Program-made: the position numbers and the translations under genes
The notes under the pieces: generated by a model
Seen by the model: only the letters and a program-made list of their open reading frames with translations
What the model was told of the DNA's origin: nothing
Databases searched by the model: none
Shown here: piece by piece, positions 20,929 to 32,774 of the stretch
How positions within the stretch are numbered: position 1 is the stretch's first letter
How the letters are laid out: each line of letters starts with the position of its first letter
Source: Chalciporus piperatus
Lineage: Eukaryota > Basidiomycota > Agaricomycetes > Boletales > Boletaceae
DNA length: 46,938 nt
Reading direction: 5' to 3'
NCBI GenBank assembly: GCA_038093975.1
Contig: JBBPTG010000191.1
Coordinates: forward strand, 1 to 46,938

Positions 20929-21651
20929 ATGCCCGAGTCTGTTGCTGCTGCGCCGATGTCACGGGTTGTCATAGCATCCGACTTCCAAGATCCCACCACA
21001 TCTACACCGCAGGCTCTCGTAGCGTCTGTGTCGCAAGCTCCTACACAGTTCACCTCTCCCTCTGGATGCATGGTCCCTGTATCAGTCGCTCCCAATGTCA
21101 ACTCCATCATAGTTGACTCGGATATGACGACATCGTCATCGCAGCTTCCGAAGGTCACGGCGCCATCCGCTATCCAGCAGTCCCTCTCGGCTGATCATGA
21201 CTCTCCGAATCGTGTACCATCCGCTCTTCCTAATTCACTCCAGCAACTTGCCTCCGCCGTAGTCGCACAACAAGCCAGTTCTCTCGCGGTCTCGGGTGAG
21301 TCTGGTAAAACGGACGGGAATAAAAACGGCAAACGCAAGCGCAAGGAACCGGATCCCAACTCCATTATGAGACCAAGTTCAAACTCGACAACAGCAAGAA
21401 ACCTCTACTCTATCGACTGGTGCAAGCAGAACAAAGGGGGGAAGCGCGGCGAGTTCGCCGCCGTATGGGACGCGATGGAGAAGAACAACGACCCCCTCAT
21501 CGAGGTACGTGTACCGCTCGTTTGGACTTTATCCTACTCATACAAATCTTAGGAGTATAAGACACGATCTACTGCTCTCAAAGCCGCCAAGAAAGCGGGG
21601 AACACTGGTAACAAGCCCGCCACTGCCGAGGATGACGCCGATGAGGAGTAG
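20929..21651 (+). CDS. Ser/Ala-rich protein with HMG-box-like C-terminus, carried by the element
   Basis: Two exons, 20929-21504 and 21553-21651, with a 48-nt intron, give 224 aa from the Met of MPESVAAAPMSR. The frame is open upstream to a Met at 20764, but that extension lies inside the nested inverted repeat and is less likely. Residues 1-130 are low complexity (Ser, Ala, Pro, Gln). A basic stretch, NGKRKRKEPDPNSIM, could be a nuclear signal. The C-terminal block ARNLYSIDWCKQNKGGKRG, EFAAVWDAMEK, LIEEYKTRSTALKAAKK has the spacing of a degenerate HMG box, with an acidic end, EDDADEE. A DNA-binding role is an inference from this weak resemblance only. Confidence 0.6.
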
Positions 21652-22126
21652 CCCACTCGCTCGCTTCTCCCACTCCGATTTTCACAATCCTTCGTCTTTC
21701 GCGTTTCGACACACGTTTCCTGCGCTACCGCCACCTTCAAGCTTTTTTTTCGCCATTGTTATTTCAGTCTCTCCTCTCGTTTGCATGCCACTCATTTGCA
21801 TCAGTTCCATCCCCCTTTTCGCGCGCCCGACTCGCTTCTCGCTGCGATACCCCATTCCTGCCATCCGCTTTCGTGTATCCCACCCAGCTGTATCCATCGC
21901 ATTCTGTATCGTATAGCATCCATGTAATTGTAGTCATCCAAGTACATCCTCTCGTGTCCACTATCAGGCAATATTTGTGATATGGGCTGATAGAGTCTGC
22001 TCGAGCAAACAACATCTCAAGAAATTTGACCCTCACTTTGATAGTGCCTCATCTTGTTCTCTCGAGTCCACGAGTGAAATTGGCTGTGAAAATTTATTAC
22101 TGCGTGAAACCTCTACCAACTACTAA
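21652..22126. other. Right subterminal region of the element
   Basis: About 470 bp of pyrimidine-rich, then mixed sequence. The word GAGTGAAATTGGCTGTGAA (22072-22090) matches GAGTGTAATTGGCTGTGAAG in the left subterminal region (about 10838-10857), in direct orientation, unlike the terminal repeats. No gene is supported. Confidence 0.45.
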
Positions 22127-22151
22127 CAGCCACTTGTCAGTTTTGGCTGGG
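22127..22151 (-). repeat. Right terminal inverted repeat (25 bp)
   Basis: Starts CAGCCACTTGTCAGTTTTGG and ends CTGGG; it is the perfect reverse complement of 10742-10766. Confidence 0.85.
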
Positions 22152-22158
22152 AGTCAGG
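22152..22158. repeat. Target site duplication, right copy (AGTCAGG)
   Basis: Abuts the outer end of the right terminal repeat and equals 10735-10741. Confidence 0.8.
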
Positions 22159-22347
22159 AGGCAAAGTCGCAGTCCGTGTTACGTAAACAGTATGCGACTT
22201 TGAGTGAACACGACCCGGAGCCATTGAACGAACTCTCATCCGAAACCACTCTGTTCGACAAATAGGACGTGCTCCGTGCACTCATAGATACCAAGTCCAC
22301 GCAAAACCGCAGCGGCGCGGAAGGTCGAACAACGAGCGATAGCTACA

Positions 22348-25300
22348 ATGAGCTCACTAGCGTTTCTTGTGACGGAGTTGCAGGTATAATCCCAGCACGC
22401 GGCTCAGTTGTTATTGGATGGAGCTAACGCACTGGGCAGTCGCTGGCAAGTGAGTCGAGGCGGAAACATCCGGAGATCCGCGAGGTCAGACCACCACACC
22501 GACTTCCTGCAGTTTGCTTAGTTTGCAATGACAGGCGGCAGAGAAATCACTAGCGATCCTTAGGTCTTCTCCGGATCAAGCTACAGCTTCACTAGCATCT
22601 GGTGGGTTCGTGGTCCACGCATATTGATGGTCCTCGTCGTATGGTCTCATCATTCACAGACAGCGCACAGTCCGATGATTTGCTTCGCCCGGTTTTCATG
22701 GGATGTGCAACGAAGAATGCGAAAGTCGTGGCAATATCTCTTGGGTCTCTTCAGAGACTCATCGCGCTCAAGGCCGTTCCACAATCAGCGGTTCCACTCA
22801 TCATAAACACGATGAGCGATGCTATGAGCCAGGGCGTCGATATTCAGCTCCGCATTTTGCAAACGCTTGTCTCTCTCATCACCAATTTTCCCTCCGTCCA
22901 TGGCGATATGCTCGCAGATGTGTGTTCCCAATTCTTTCCGTGCTAGAAATTGTTTTCGACCGTGATCTCCAGGCTTTACTCTTATGTTTCAAGTTACAAG
23001 ACTCGAGAATTGCGGTCGTGTCGTCTACTGCCGCTGCCACTCTTCGTCAGCTTGTAATGTTTGTCGTCGATAAGATGGTGGAAGAGGACAAGCGTGATTC
23101 TGTTGACCCGAAGTTGATGGAAGAGGTAACGCTCCCTGACGGAACCACCGCAGCGCTCGGTCCATTCGCGAGAGACGCGTACTCTGTCTTCGAGGACCTA
23201 TGTCTCCTCGCTAACTCGGAGAAGCCGCACTTCCTTACTCTTGAGTATCTTCACAAGACCTTCGCGCTCGAGCTCATCGAGAGTGTTTTGACGAACTACC
23301 ATGAACTCTTCCGAAAGGTGTGTATGCCACCGTTATTTCATTGTCTTGCAAACCCTGACCGCGTTACAGCATGAACAACTTCTATTGCTTCTCAGACATC
23401 ATCTTTGTCCCATGCTGCTCAAGTCATTATCGGATCGAGCCGTATTTCCCCTTACGCTGCGGTGCACCCGGGTGGTGTTTTTGTTACTTAAGCAGTTCTC
23501 ATTCGAGTTGAAGACAGAAGCCGAAGTATTCCTCATGCTCCTCATCAGAATGATAACAGACGATATCGAATCAGCTGATCACGCAGGCGCTCGTCCAGTC
23601 TGGACGAGGGTTCTTGCCATGGAGGTCATGCGAGGGTATGTTCATCAAATTCGCTCAACCTACCTCATTTTGTCTAACAAGTCGACCTCGCAGTCTCTGC
23701 AGTGATGCCGAGTTGATCCGCAATATCTGGGATCGCTATGATGCCCAACAAGCTGGCTCAAAGGTGTTCACGTCTTTGATCAGTGCATTGAAGCGTCTGG
23801 TCACCGAGAAGCCTGCTTTGCTTGGAGTCAGCTCTCAGATGAGGGGGGTTGGGGCGCCGTCCCACCATCCTTCCGAAAGTACTTCGGGCTATGGCCTTGA
23901 TGTAGGAGGTGTAGCTGGGATCGTAGCAAACGTGGCTGCAACAGCCGCAAGCGCGACGGTTTCTGGAGTTGTTGGGATGATGGGGGCCGGTGCTGGATTG
24001 AGCGTGCAAACGTCAGCGATGAAGCTGCAGTGGTATGTATCTCGAGCCTGCTGTTTAGCTTGATATCAGTCTGAGTTTGATTGCAGCATAGATCAGTTGG
24101 ACAAAGCGGATTCACCATCGATACCGGAGTCTTATGTCTACCTCCTCGGCGTGCAGTGCATCGTTTCGTTGTGCGAGGGTTTCGCATCCTTCACGGGACC
24201 GCTTTACACATCCATCGTGGTGCAACGCCCACGAGCAGCTGGAGATCCCGTCATTCGCGCCCCACCCGCCCTCGACCTCACCACTCTGACTCCAGACGAA
24301 CCAGCGACGCGGCATCTCCGCAATGTCCGCTCGATGGTTGACAATGGTTGGCCAGCTCTCCTCGCTGCCCTTTCGTTCATCATTTCCACCAACATTTCCG
24401 ACGAACTCTTTGTCGACGTCCTCACGAGTTACCAAGCGATGACGAACGTTGCCGGGATGCTTGCGCTGACTACGCCTCGGGATGCTTTCCTCACTAGTCT
24501 CGCAAAGTTTGCCATTCCGTCACGCGTAGTCGCAAGTTTGGAGTCGTACACCGAACCTGCCACCCCTCGCTCAGGAACCTCTATAACAGAAAACCTTGGA
24601 CTTACGGCCCCTGCTCAAGCCCCAGGGCTATCGGAACGGAACCTCGTATGCCTAAAAGTCTTGGTATCGAGTACCCTTTTCCTCGCCGGTAGTCTTGGAG
24701 ACAGTTGGTACGGCATCATGGAGGCTCTTCAAAACGCCGATTATGTCCTGACGATGAAAGGCTCACAACCAGCATCTGCAAGGAGAGCGAGTACTTTCAT
24801 TGGTGGCTCTGTTCCGCCTGGTCGTTCTGCCTCCGGACCAGGGAGCTCCTTGGATTCTGGTAAATCCTCGCAGCAACAGCCCGCACGCCATCCGCTTTTG
24901 GCAGATATTGATCCTGACAATGTTCATCTTGCCATCCAACGCTTGTTCGAGGCTTCGAAGAACCTGGAAGATTCGGCGTTCCAAGATTTCATTAATGCGC
25001 TGTGCAAGCTTAGCTCGGAGATGATAGGGATGCAATCTGACACGTCCGAAATACTGAGCGAGTCCGAAAGCATGGACGAACTCTCACTTCCTTCCCCTTC
25101 CCCTGCTTCTGCTACACTATCTCCTCGGAATGATCTTCTTCATCGGAGACGAGTCAGCGGAATTCATCTACCGAGGACCTTGGTGTGTCTTTGTTCAACG
25201 ATTTTGTCAGTAGTGGTCGCTGATGATGTGTTCCTTTGCTCGTGAAGCGCTCGGGTGACTTTGGAGTGGAACGACTGGGAACAGTTGCGATGCTCAATAT

Positions 25301-28300
25301 TCATCGGCTTATTTACAGAGCTCCAGAGGTTGCTTGGAACACAACCACCAGTCATCTTCTCGCCATTATCAGCCTCCCTTCTGCACCGCAGGCAATCCGT
25401 GTCCAAGCTGCTCGCGTCCTTGACGAGATATTGGTCATCGTTCCTCGCAATTTGTCTAGCTCTGGAGATCTCCAGGCAAAGGCTCAACGTCGCGTATTGG
25501 ACGTGCTCTCCAAGCAGATCGTCCCTACCTCGGACGCAGGTGCGGCAAGCACAAGCACCAATGTCGAGCTACGTCGCATGGGTCTCGAAGCGCTGCACCA
25601 GATTCTGCAGGCATCTGGACACACCCTCGTCGTTGGATGGGGAAGCATATTCGAAATGTTGGGTAGCGTTTGCAAACCCCCTCTCCTCTCTCGTACGATC
25701 TCGTACGATTCGGTGAGCACGCTATCGTTACATGATCAACGCCCCAAGCCGTTGCCCTTGGGCTACAACAACGAACGCGGGTACACAGCTCTCGTCAAGA
25801 TTGCCTTCCAGTCCCTCAAACTCGTCTGCGACTCTGTTTCTTCGCTGTCTCCAGAGGACCTTCGGCTTTGTATCAGTACCCTCGGACAGTTTGGACGGCA
25901 AGCCGACACGAACATTGCGTTGACTGCAGCCGAGAGTCTCCTCTGGAGTGTCTCCGATTCGATACAATCCAAACGGAAGGATGCGGAAGTGGAGCCAGAG
26001 TATAATGCCTTGTGGATGTTCCTCCTCTTGGAGGTTCTCGGTCTATGTACCGACGCCCGTCCTGAAGTTCGAGTGGGCGCTATCCAGACGTTATTCCGAG
26101 CCATGCAACTTTACGGAGCAACCCTGAGTCTGGACACATGGAACGACTGTATGTGGAAGATCACGTTCCCGCTCTTGGACGCGATTTCTGTGGAGACTCG
26201 GCGTCCTCCTGCTCAGGGTTCTGTACCGCCTGCAGCTCCTCCTTCCGGGTCCACGCCTGATCAGGCATGGGACGAGTCGAAGAGCCTTGCGCTTCAATCT
26301 ATTGGGTCGATCATTAAGGAGTTCCTCGTGTCCAAGATCATGCATCTCTCAACCTTCTCGGACGCCTGGCGAGTGTTCGTGTCTCACATTCAGGACGCCG
26401 TCCTTTTGGATCGACGCTCGCTCAGCACTCCTGCCCTTCAATGCCTTGACAAAGCCATCGGCTCGCTCTCCGAAGCCACAGACGAAACCACGCAACCCCA
26501 AGTCGTCGAAGCTCTGGAGTGCGCTTGGCAAGCTTGCGATGACATCGGGAGCGTCGTCTTGAAGGGTAGCAAGTCTTATTTCTCACCACGGATCGATGCT
26601 TCAGGTCTGCATCGTTCGTTTACGCAGGAAAGCTTGGTGGCGTTGATCGATGTCGTTCGAACGATGAGACGGATTAGTAGGCAGCACGTGAAGAGGGAGT
26701 GGTTGTTGGAGCGTTTGACAAGGCTTATGGAGATTATGAAGGGTTCGTCGCCTTTTCGTTGGGGATTTTTGTGATGTGAAGCTGAAGTGCCATGTACTAG
26801 GCGTTCTCACATACCCCAATTCTCCGGATTATAGACCGGACGTCGATAGTCTTACTCCAGTACAGGTAAGCGAGAGGCGTGCGGCGGTATCGTACTCGCT
26901 GATCGATCACGACAGGCATCTGTGATCAACGTCGTCGAAGCCATCGATCTCGCCGAGTCGGGTGTACCGTCCCTGGTCATGCGGGACCTCTCTGAATTCA
27001 GCTCGTTGCCATTCCTCGCAGGATCCCAATCACACGCGATACTCGGTTCGGCTCCTGCTTCTCCCGTCACGCCTGCGTCGACGTTTTCGCGCAAGCAGGT
27101 GACGTATATTGGGTTATCGAAGAAGACGATGCCGACGTTGGCGGAGTTGTATATGCGATTTAAGGATCATACTGAGATCTATGAAGATGGAACTCTCGAG
27201 GCTGTTCTCTCCGTGAGTCTTTTTCCTACGTGCTTGACGTACGTCCCGGTGAAGTTCTAACGTGTCCACACTTGCTCGCAGGCGTATGCAATTCCGATGA
27301 AGCTCAAGTATGAGTGCCCAGCTCCATCCAAATTTGGGAAAGACTTGCCGCTGTGGAAGACGGCTACGACGTGTTTTTTGCGTATTGTGACGGAGTGTGC
27401 GAGGGCGATGCCGGGGTTAGGTGAAGGTGAGCGATCATCGAAAGTTCGTGACAGCGTCGTGTTTCTGACCCCAGGTGAAGCGATACCCGACAACCGGATC
27501 GAGGCTATATGGAGGCAGATCATCCAATGCTTCCGGGGTGGCATCCTTGCAGACTGGTAGGTGTCTGCGACGGTCAAACGACAAGCTGTTATGCATTTTA
27601 CTCAAACGAACGTTCGCTCCCGCAGTTCACCAGCGGAGAATTTCAGCCTGGAGGAACAAGAAGCAGAAGAGAACTTCGACCTCGCACTTATCAGCTCCCT
27701 CGAGATCGATCTCGTTCCCCACATCGGCGGTCCTCGCGTACCCGACTACCTCGTTGGACAGCTCGCCAAGATCCTACATCAAGGAAGCCAACTGTATAGG
27801 TTCCCCTTCCACACTTCCGGCACTGGAACGCCAGCAGCGACGAGCAACGTCGGGTCATCGCGCAATTCGCGAGAAGAGTTTGAGAAGTTGGATTTGGAGA
27901 GTCTCGGGAGCACTGCGGTCGCGGACGTCGTTCCGAGGGAGAGATTCTCATATTGGTGTTTCGATCTCTTGTTCTTGATTTGTTCGAATGTGACGAGCGG
28001 TGAGTCGTTCTATCAGTTTGCTTATTCAGCTCGTTTAATCGATGTCGTCTTACTATGTGTAGACCAAGAGACGGCAAGGAGAAGAGTGGCCGCGCTATGT
28101 TTACCGTCGTTGCTTGATCGTTGCAAGACAGCGATGGTGGGTTACATAGCAGATGAAGCTCTTCGTGGTAGCCTACCTTTCCCGAGGTGATTGCGGCAAA
28201 CCATAAGAAGACTGGGATAACTGATCATCCATGTTTCAGAGTCCGTGAAGACGAATTACTCTATGTCTTACGCAAGCTCCTGGATCTACGTCTTTGGCCT

Positions 28301-28725
28301 GGGACACTTTGGGCTGCGTTATCAGACTCACCGTCACAAAACAGCTCAACGCAACCTGGTGTGTTTTCTCATCCATTCATTTCGAGTTTTGTATGATCTT
28401 ATACATTGTGTTCTATCTGACACAAATAGCTGTTGATCATTCGCTACCTCCCTCCGCGATCATTGCAGATGTCGTTCGGCGATCGTCGGTCGCACATTTA
28501 TTCTATTTCTACCCAATATTGTGCGAGATAGCGTCGATGCCTCGAAAGACACCGGCTGCTTGGGTACTAATGACTCCACCGGTACGTGCTCAAGATCAAC
28601 GGGACAAGGCCCCACAAGCTCGTATTGGTGCGCTAGAGGCGGACGGAAAGGTGGTTGAGGTGGATGCAAGAGCGTTGGCCAAGGAGTGTCTCCGAGTTCT
28701 CGGAAAGGAAATGGGAGCTGTGTAA
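22348..28725 (+). CDS. MON2: MON2 homologue (Arf-GEF-related endosome-Golgi trafficking scaffold)
   Basis: Seventeen exons: 22348-22383, 22440-22484, 22535-22601, 22660-22919, 22973-23317, 23370-23635, 23694-24032, 24087-25182, 25248-26742, 26801-26865, 26916-27212, 27282-27426, 27475-27556, 27626-27999, 28063-28186, 28240-28358, 28430-28725. They close to an intact 1816-aa frame. The start reads MSSLAFLVTELQSLASESRRKHPEIREAAEKSL, the typical MON2 DCB beginning. The N-terminal region continues DLLRPVFMGCATKNAKVVAI, and helical HEAT-like sequence fills the rest. MON2 resembles the non-catalytic parts of large Sec7 Arf-GEFs, lacks a Sec7 domain and works with Dop1 in endosome-to-Golgi recycling. 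Serine-rich linkers lie near 24780-24890 and 25050-25130. The transposon right end lies 196 bp before the start codon and may have displaced part of the promoter. Confidence 0.92.
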
Positions 28726-29003
28726 GAAGCTGGGTGGGTTTGTTTTCGCATGGACTCGCACGAGACTTTGACATTCTATGGTCTCCAAGGATTGGGTTTA
28801 GTTTTCTTTTCTCATGAACACCGTCTCGCGGCTGATCCATTTGCATGGGGACGTACCTGCATCTCATCGATAGTAATGAACTATAATGACGGTTGAACTT
28901 TACACTTTGTATTCAACAACGTACAACTCTTGGATGACGACTTCGACTGCGACTATTCTTCTGCACCCCCATGTAGTGGTATCTGACTCTCAGAACAATG
29001 GGC

Positions 29004-29658
29004 TCATGACGAGGGACGGGCACTGGGTGGCGTCGGCACGTTCGCACCGATATCGCCTTCTTTCGCGCCCAAGACTTCCAAGAGATCTTTACGACCAAAC
29101 ATATGCGCGGTGTGTATGGCGTTTGGCTCCCCGATTCTCGGATCAGCGCCAGCAGCGACGAGGATACGCACGACTTGTTCGTGACCTTTGAAAACGGCGC
29201 CTGCAATGATGGATTGACCGCGGTCGTTCAAACGATTGGGATCGGCTTTGCGATCTAGGAGCTCTTGTGTGAGCTCTGCGTGGCCTGCGTACGCCGCAAG
29301 CATTAAAAGGGTGTTTCCTAAAGAGAGTACCGTTATCGGTCATGATCAAAATTATATAGATGGGTGGTAGCGGCATTGCGTTGTGAACTGTGACGATCGA
29401 ACGAACATACCATTGGAGTTTGTTAGATTGGCCAGGGTCAGACGGGCATCGACTACCTGGAGAAGCCAGTCTTTGTGACCCTCTCGAGCGGCATCGAACA
29501 TGCGGTGGGCAAAATCGATGGTTTCTGCGGGAAGCGAGTCTGGGTAATGCGTTGGTATCGCTTCTGGGGCTGATTCTGATGCCTGTGTATGCGTATGTGA
29601 CTTCTCTGTGAGCAATACCTGTCTTTTGTTCGATTGGGGTTGAATTGAACCTTACCAT
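29004..29658 (-). CDS. Small ankyrin-repeat protein
   Basis: Minus-strand exons 29618-29411 and 29317-29004, with a 93-nt intron, encode FAHRMFDAAREGHKDWLLQV, NGNTLLMLAAYAGHAELTQE, NDRGQSIIAGAVFKGHEQVV and a final partial repeat ending FGRKDLLEVLGAKEGD. That makes three to four ankyrin repeats in about 174 aa. Such proteins mediate binding; the partner is unknown. The 5' end is uncertain. The only upstream ATG that reaches the frame (29658-29656) needs a first exon of just the start codon and a 37-nt intron, short for this genome; otherwise translation may start at the internal Met of HRMFDAAREG. The gene is divergent from the RING gene, about 190 bp away. Confidence 0.75.
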
Positions 29659-29844
29659 CGGTGCAAATCAAAGACGGTGATCAAAGATCTTCGTTGGTAC
29701 TATTAGTGATGGATCGGGAAGGGCACGACCATAGCGGCTAAGTACGAATTACATAATAATCCAAGTATGTTATTTTTTATTTCGGAAGCAAATATATTAG
29801 ATTTGGTAAACCCCTTTGGACGTGACCATCGACTGCTGGTCGGG

Positions 29845-32774
29845 ATGAGCGAGTCTCATCCGTCGAGTCCGCCATCTAAGCGAGTCAAACTTGAACCATC
29901 ACCATCACCACCTCCAGAACTTCTACAGGACACCGTGGACACCGGAGCCAACGGTGACGCCGATAGCGTGGAGGAGGAACACTGTACCATATGTTTGCAG
30001 TCATTTATTGACCGGACGATAATCCCAACATGTGCCCACGAATTTTGTTTCGAGTGCATACTTTTGTGGTCAGGTAAGTAGCCGTAATTTCGATGCCTAG
30101 AGTGCTTAGACGCCCGTAGAACAATCACGCAAATGTCCACTCTGCTCGGGGTCATTCGATAATTCATACCTCATCCATCGTATCCGCTCGCAGTATGACT
30201 ACCAGAAACATCACTTGCCTCCACCTCTTTTGGCAGGCGACTCTCGTGCACGAGCACTTCGAAACACGAGGCGAGAGCGACAATGGGGGCGTAGAGAACG
30301 ACAACGCCATGAGGAAGCAGACCAGCTAGAGAGAGCTGTTTCCAGAAGACGATGGATATACCAACATAACCTTTACGCAAAGGTATATTTCTAATCTCGT
30401 TGCATCGTATTGGTTGATCATTCTTGGCAGCATATCGCATCCAATCCATATACCCGCTACCGTCCTTTCCCCACCCCAGCACAATTCGCTGCTTCCCCAG
30501 ATCTCGTCAGTCGCATGACGATATTTCTACGCCGCGAGCTGCGTGTCTGGCCTAATCTAGATGTTGAAGTAAGTTCCATCCTCTCAGCCACCACCACCTC
30601 ATGGTGATTCATGTGTTTTGATCTATTCCCATTCGGTAGTTCCTCACAACCTACACAATATCGCTCATGAAATCGATCGATATCCGCTCAGAATCTGCCG
30701 TAAAGTTATTAATCGAATTTCTGGATCTCGACACGCCATACATCGAAGGCGCAAGGCACCTGAATGCAGAGCACTTCGCGCATGGTACGTATGTATTGTT
30801 TACCTATTAGTATATTGTTCTGATTTCGAACAAATCAATACATTAGAGATTTACAGTTATCTTCGGAGTCCTTATCGTGACCTCAACACTTACGACCAGA
30901 TAGCCCAGGTGAGACCTCATTTCGCGCCACTTTTATATTGACTGTGGCTGATATTCGCCATGCAGTATGATCCGCCCTCTGAGATACCTCAGCCACAAGA
31001 AATTGAAAGAGGTAGCCGATGGAGTAGCGAATCACCCCCACGATCAGGGTCACCGTTATCATCATACCGTCGATCACGTTCCCGCTCTAATTCGAGGTAT
31101 CGGTCCTCAATACCGCAACGTGAAAATAGATATTCGCCTCCGGCTGAACTTCCCATAAACACGTCCGTGGATGAAGCCCGACCAAGTCGTAGATATCGTC
31201 GCAGCCGGTCCCCACAGAATATCCGACTCGGTCACCGGGACGTCAATCCTCGAAGCCGTATCTCTAGACAACACACCCCTCACGGCGTTCAAGATCATTT
31301 ACGAAATAACTCTTCCTCGTGTCCAGAAGCCTCGAGCTCTATTGCTCAGATTGAAGACCAGGTTACCCGCTTGCCAACACCGTTGGATTTCCCAGAGGAC
31401 AAAAAGGGAAAAGGAAAGGCGACGGTAAATATGGAGGAATTTGTCCCTGCAGCTTCTACCCCCAAAATGAGCGGACTTCAAGGCGACGATTCAGCGGCCG
31501 TCTTCCCTAGCCATTCCCCAGGTATTATTCGCCCTGCTGTTGAAGTTAGCACAGATGAAGTCGCAGATCACGTGGACAAAGTTGGTTCTTCCGCGAACTC
31601 TGTGTCGTCACGTAAATTCTCGGCTCGCTCGGGTGACACTTTCGTTCGTCCTCCTCGTAACCGTACGTTATCGGAATCTATTCAAGCTCACCTTTCTCGA
31701 CCAACTCGCCACATAACGGAGTCGAAGCCGCGCTCCACTTTGTCGGGGGATATCCATCCAACCCGCCCTCCAGATACGACCGGAAAGCTTCCCAATAATA
31801 CACCAACTCTCCGACTCCGACTCTCTGACACTCCTACCCATCCTGACGTCGGCAACCCAAATTCTAGCCATCCGCCACTACATGACGATAAGGTTCCCAA
31901 CAGTGACAATTATTTACATCCATCGGAGTTCTTTGACCGTTGTTCTTCCACCACGGCCATCGAACATGAACGGTCTGGTGGACTGAACGCACGTCCAACA
32001 CGGTCTGCTCTTCCCAGTCACGACGGCGCTTCTCCCTCCGTTGATCGCAACCCTGATCACCCGGAGTTCCCACCGTCTAAAGTTTCCACTGTAGGGGCGC
32101 CACATGCGCCTGCTTACGATCGTGGCTCAGGTTCATCCTCGTCATCCTCATCTGCCCACTGGCAGTTTTCCGAGTCGATACAGACTCAAACGAACGATAA
32201 CCCTCGGGGCCCGCGTCCCCTCATAGAAGAAATCCCCGCTTTCGACAAGAGGCATAGCAATAGGGACACGACCGCCTCCGCTGACAACCGGCGGTTTTTG
32301 CTACTCCGACGACTCGAGGAAGCGCAACGGCGAGCGACAACGCTGGGGAGACAACGCACGGACGCCTCGGGGTCGGGGAAACCAGAGAATTCAAATACCC
32401 AAGTTCTCTTCTCCGACGTCTCGAGGGGCGCGTGTGAGGATGCCCCACAGGATGCCCGAGGGCTTCGTGACGTGGGCGAGGTTGCCGGGGTGGGTGTCAT
32501 CGAGCCCTCTGGAACATCCACGACTGCTTCCGGTGTCAATGTCCTCGGTGACGTGTCAGATCTGGATCTGGAGTCGAGGTTGCGCACCCGTGCTTTCGTA
32601 CGTGTGCGCCTCGCTGCGATGATGAAAGGCACAGCGCCGGAGTCGTCAGATCCAGGCGTTGACCACTACCACGACGAAGCCAGTTGGGCGGGCAAGAGTG
32701 CGTCTCTGCCTATATCCGGCGAGCGGGAGGAAGCGCTGAGGGGTCTCTTGCTGGAGCGGGAGCGCAGAGCCTGA
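29845..32774 (+). CDS. TOPORS-like RING-finger E3 ligase
   Basis: Six exons (29845-30073, 30120-30382, 30431-30568, 30640-30784, 30847-30908, 30966-32774) give 881 aa in frame. A C3HC4 RING lies near residues 47-90: CTICLQSF, then CAHEFCFECILLWS, then CPLC. After it come FRRELRVWPNLDVEF-like and HFAHEIYSYLRSPYRDLNTYD motifs, which match the conserved region after the RING in TOPORS and its relatives. The long last exon is disordered: an RS-rich patch (YRRSRSRSNSRYRSS), many Ser/Pro/His and a basic end, RLEEAQRRATTLGRQR. TOPORS acts as a ubiquitin and SUMO ligase in the nucleus; activity here is inferred. The start is the Met before SESHPSSPPSKRVKLEP, which contains a likely nuclear signal. 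Confidence 0.88.

Larger units (their letters stand above)
10742..22151 (+). mobile_element. 11.4-kb DNA transposon with Tnp2-type transposase and cargo genes
   Basis: The element is bounded by 25-bp perfect inverted repeats (10742-10766 and 22127-22151), with a 7-bp duplicated target AGTCAGG outside each. Past the perfect part the similarity continues with gaps (GGTAGAGG, TTTC, CGCAGT on both sides). Inside lie a complete transposase, two divergent small genes, 2.7 kb of repeat-rich non-coding DNA, an unrecognised gene, a nested inverted repeat with a truncated helicase and a second truncated gene, and a gene with an HMG-box-like end. The ends do not read CACTA and the duplication is longer than the 3 bp of plant CACTA elements, although the transposase is of the Tnp2 kind. 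Whether the right-hand block was part of the original element or was gained later cannot be told from one copy. Confidence 0.8.

Noticed and set aside
10742..22151. Telomere-linked helicase region
   Set aside because: The helicase is a short fragment within a bounded transposon, and no telomeric repeats (TTAGGG type) occur.
32186..32632. 148-aa antisense ORF in the TOPORS-like gene
   Set aside because: It lies wholly within a long disordered coding exon and has no recognisable motif.
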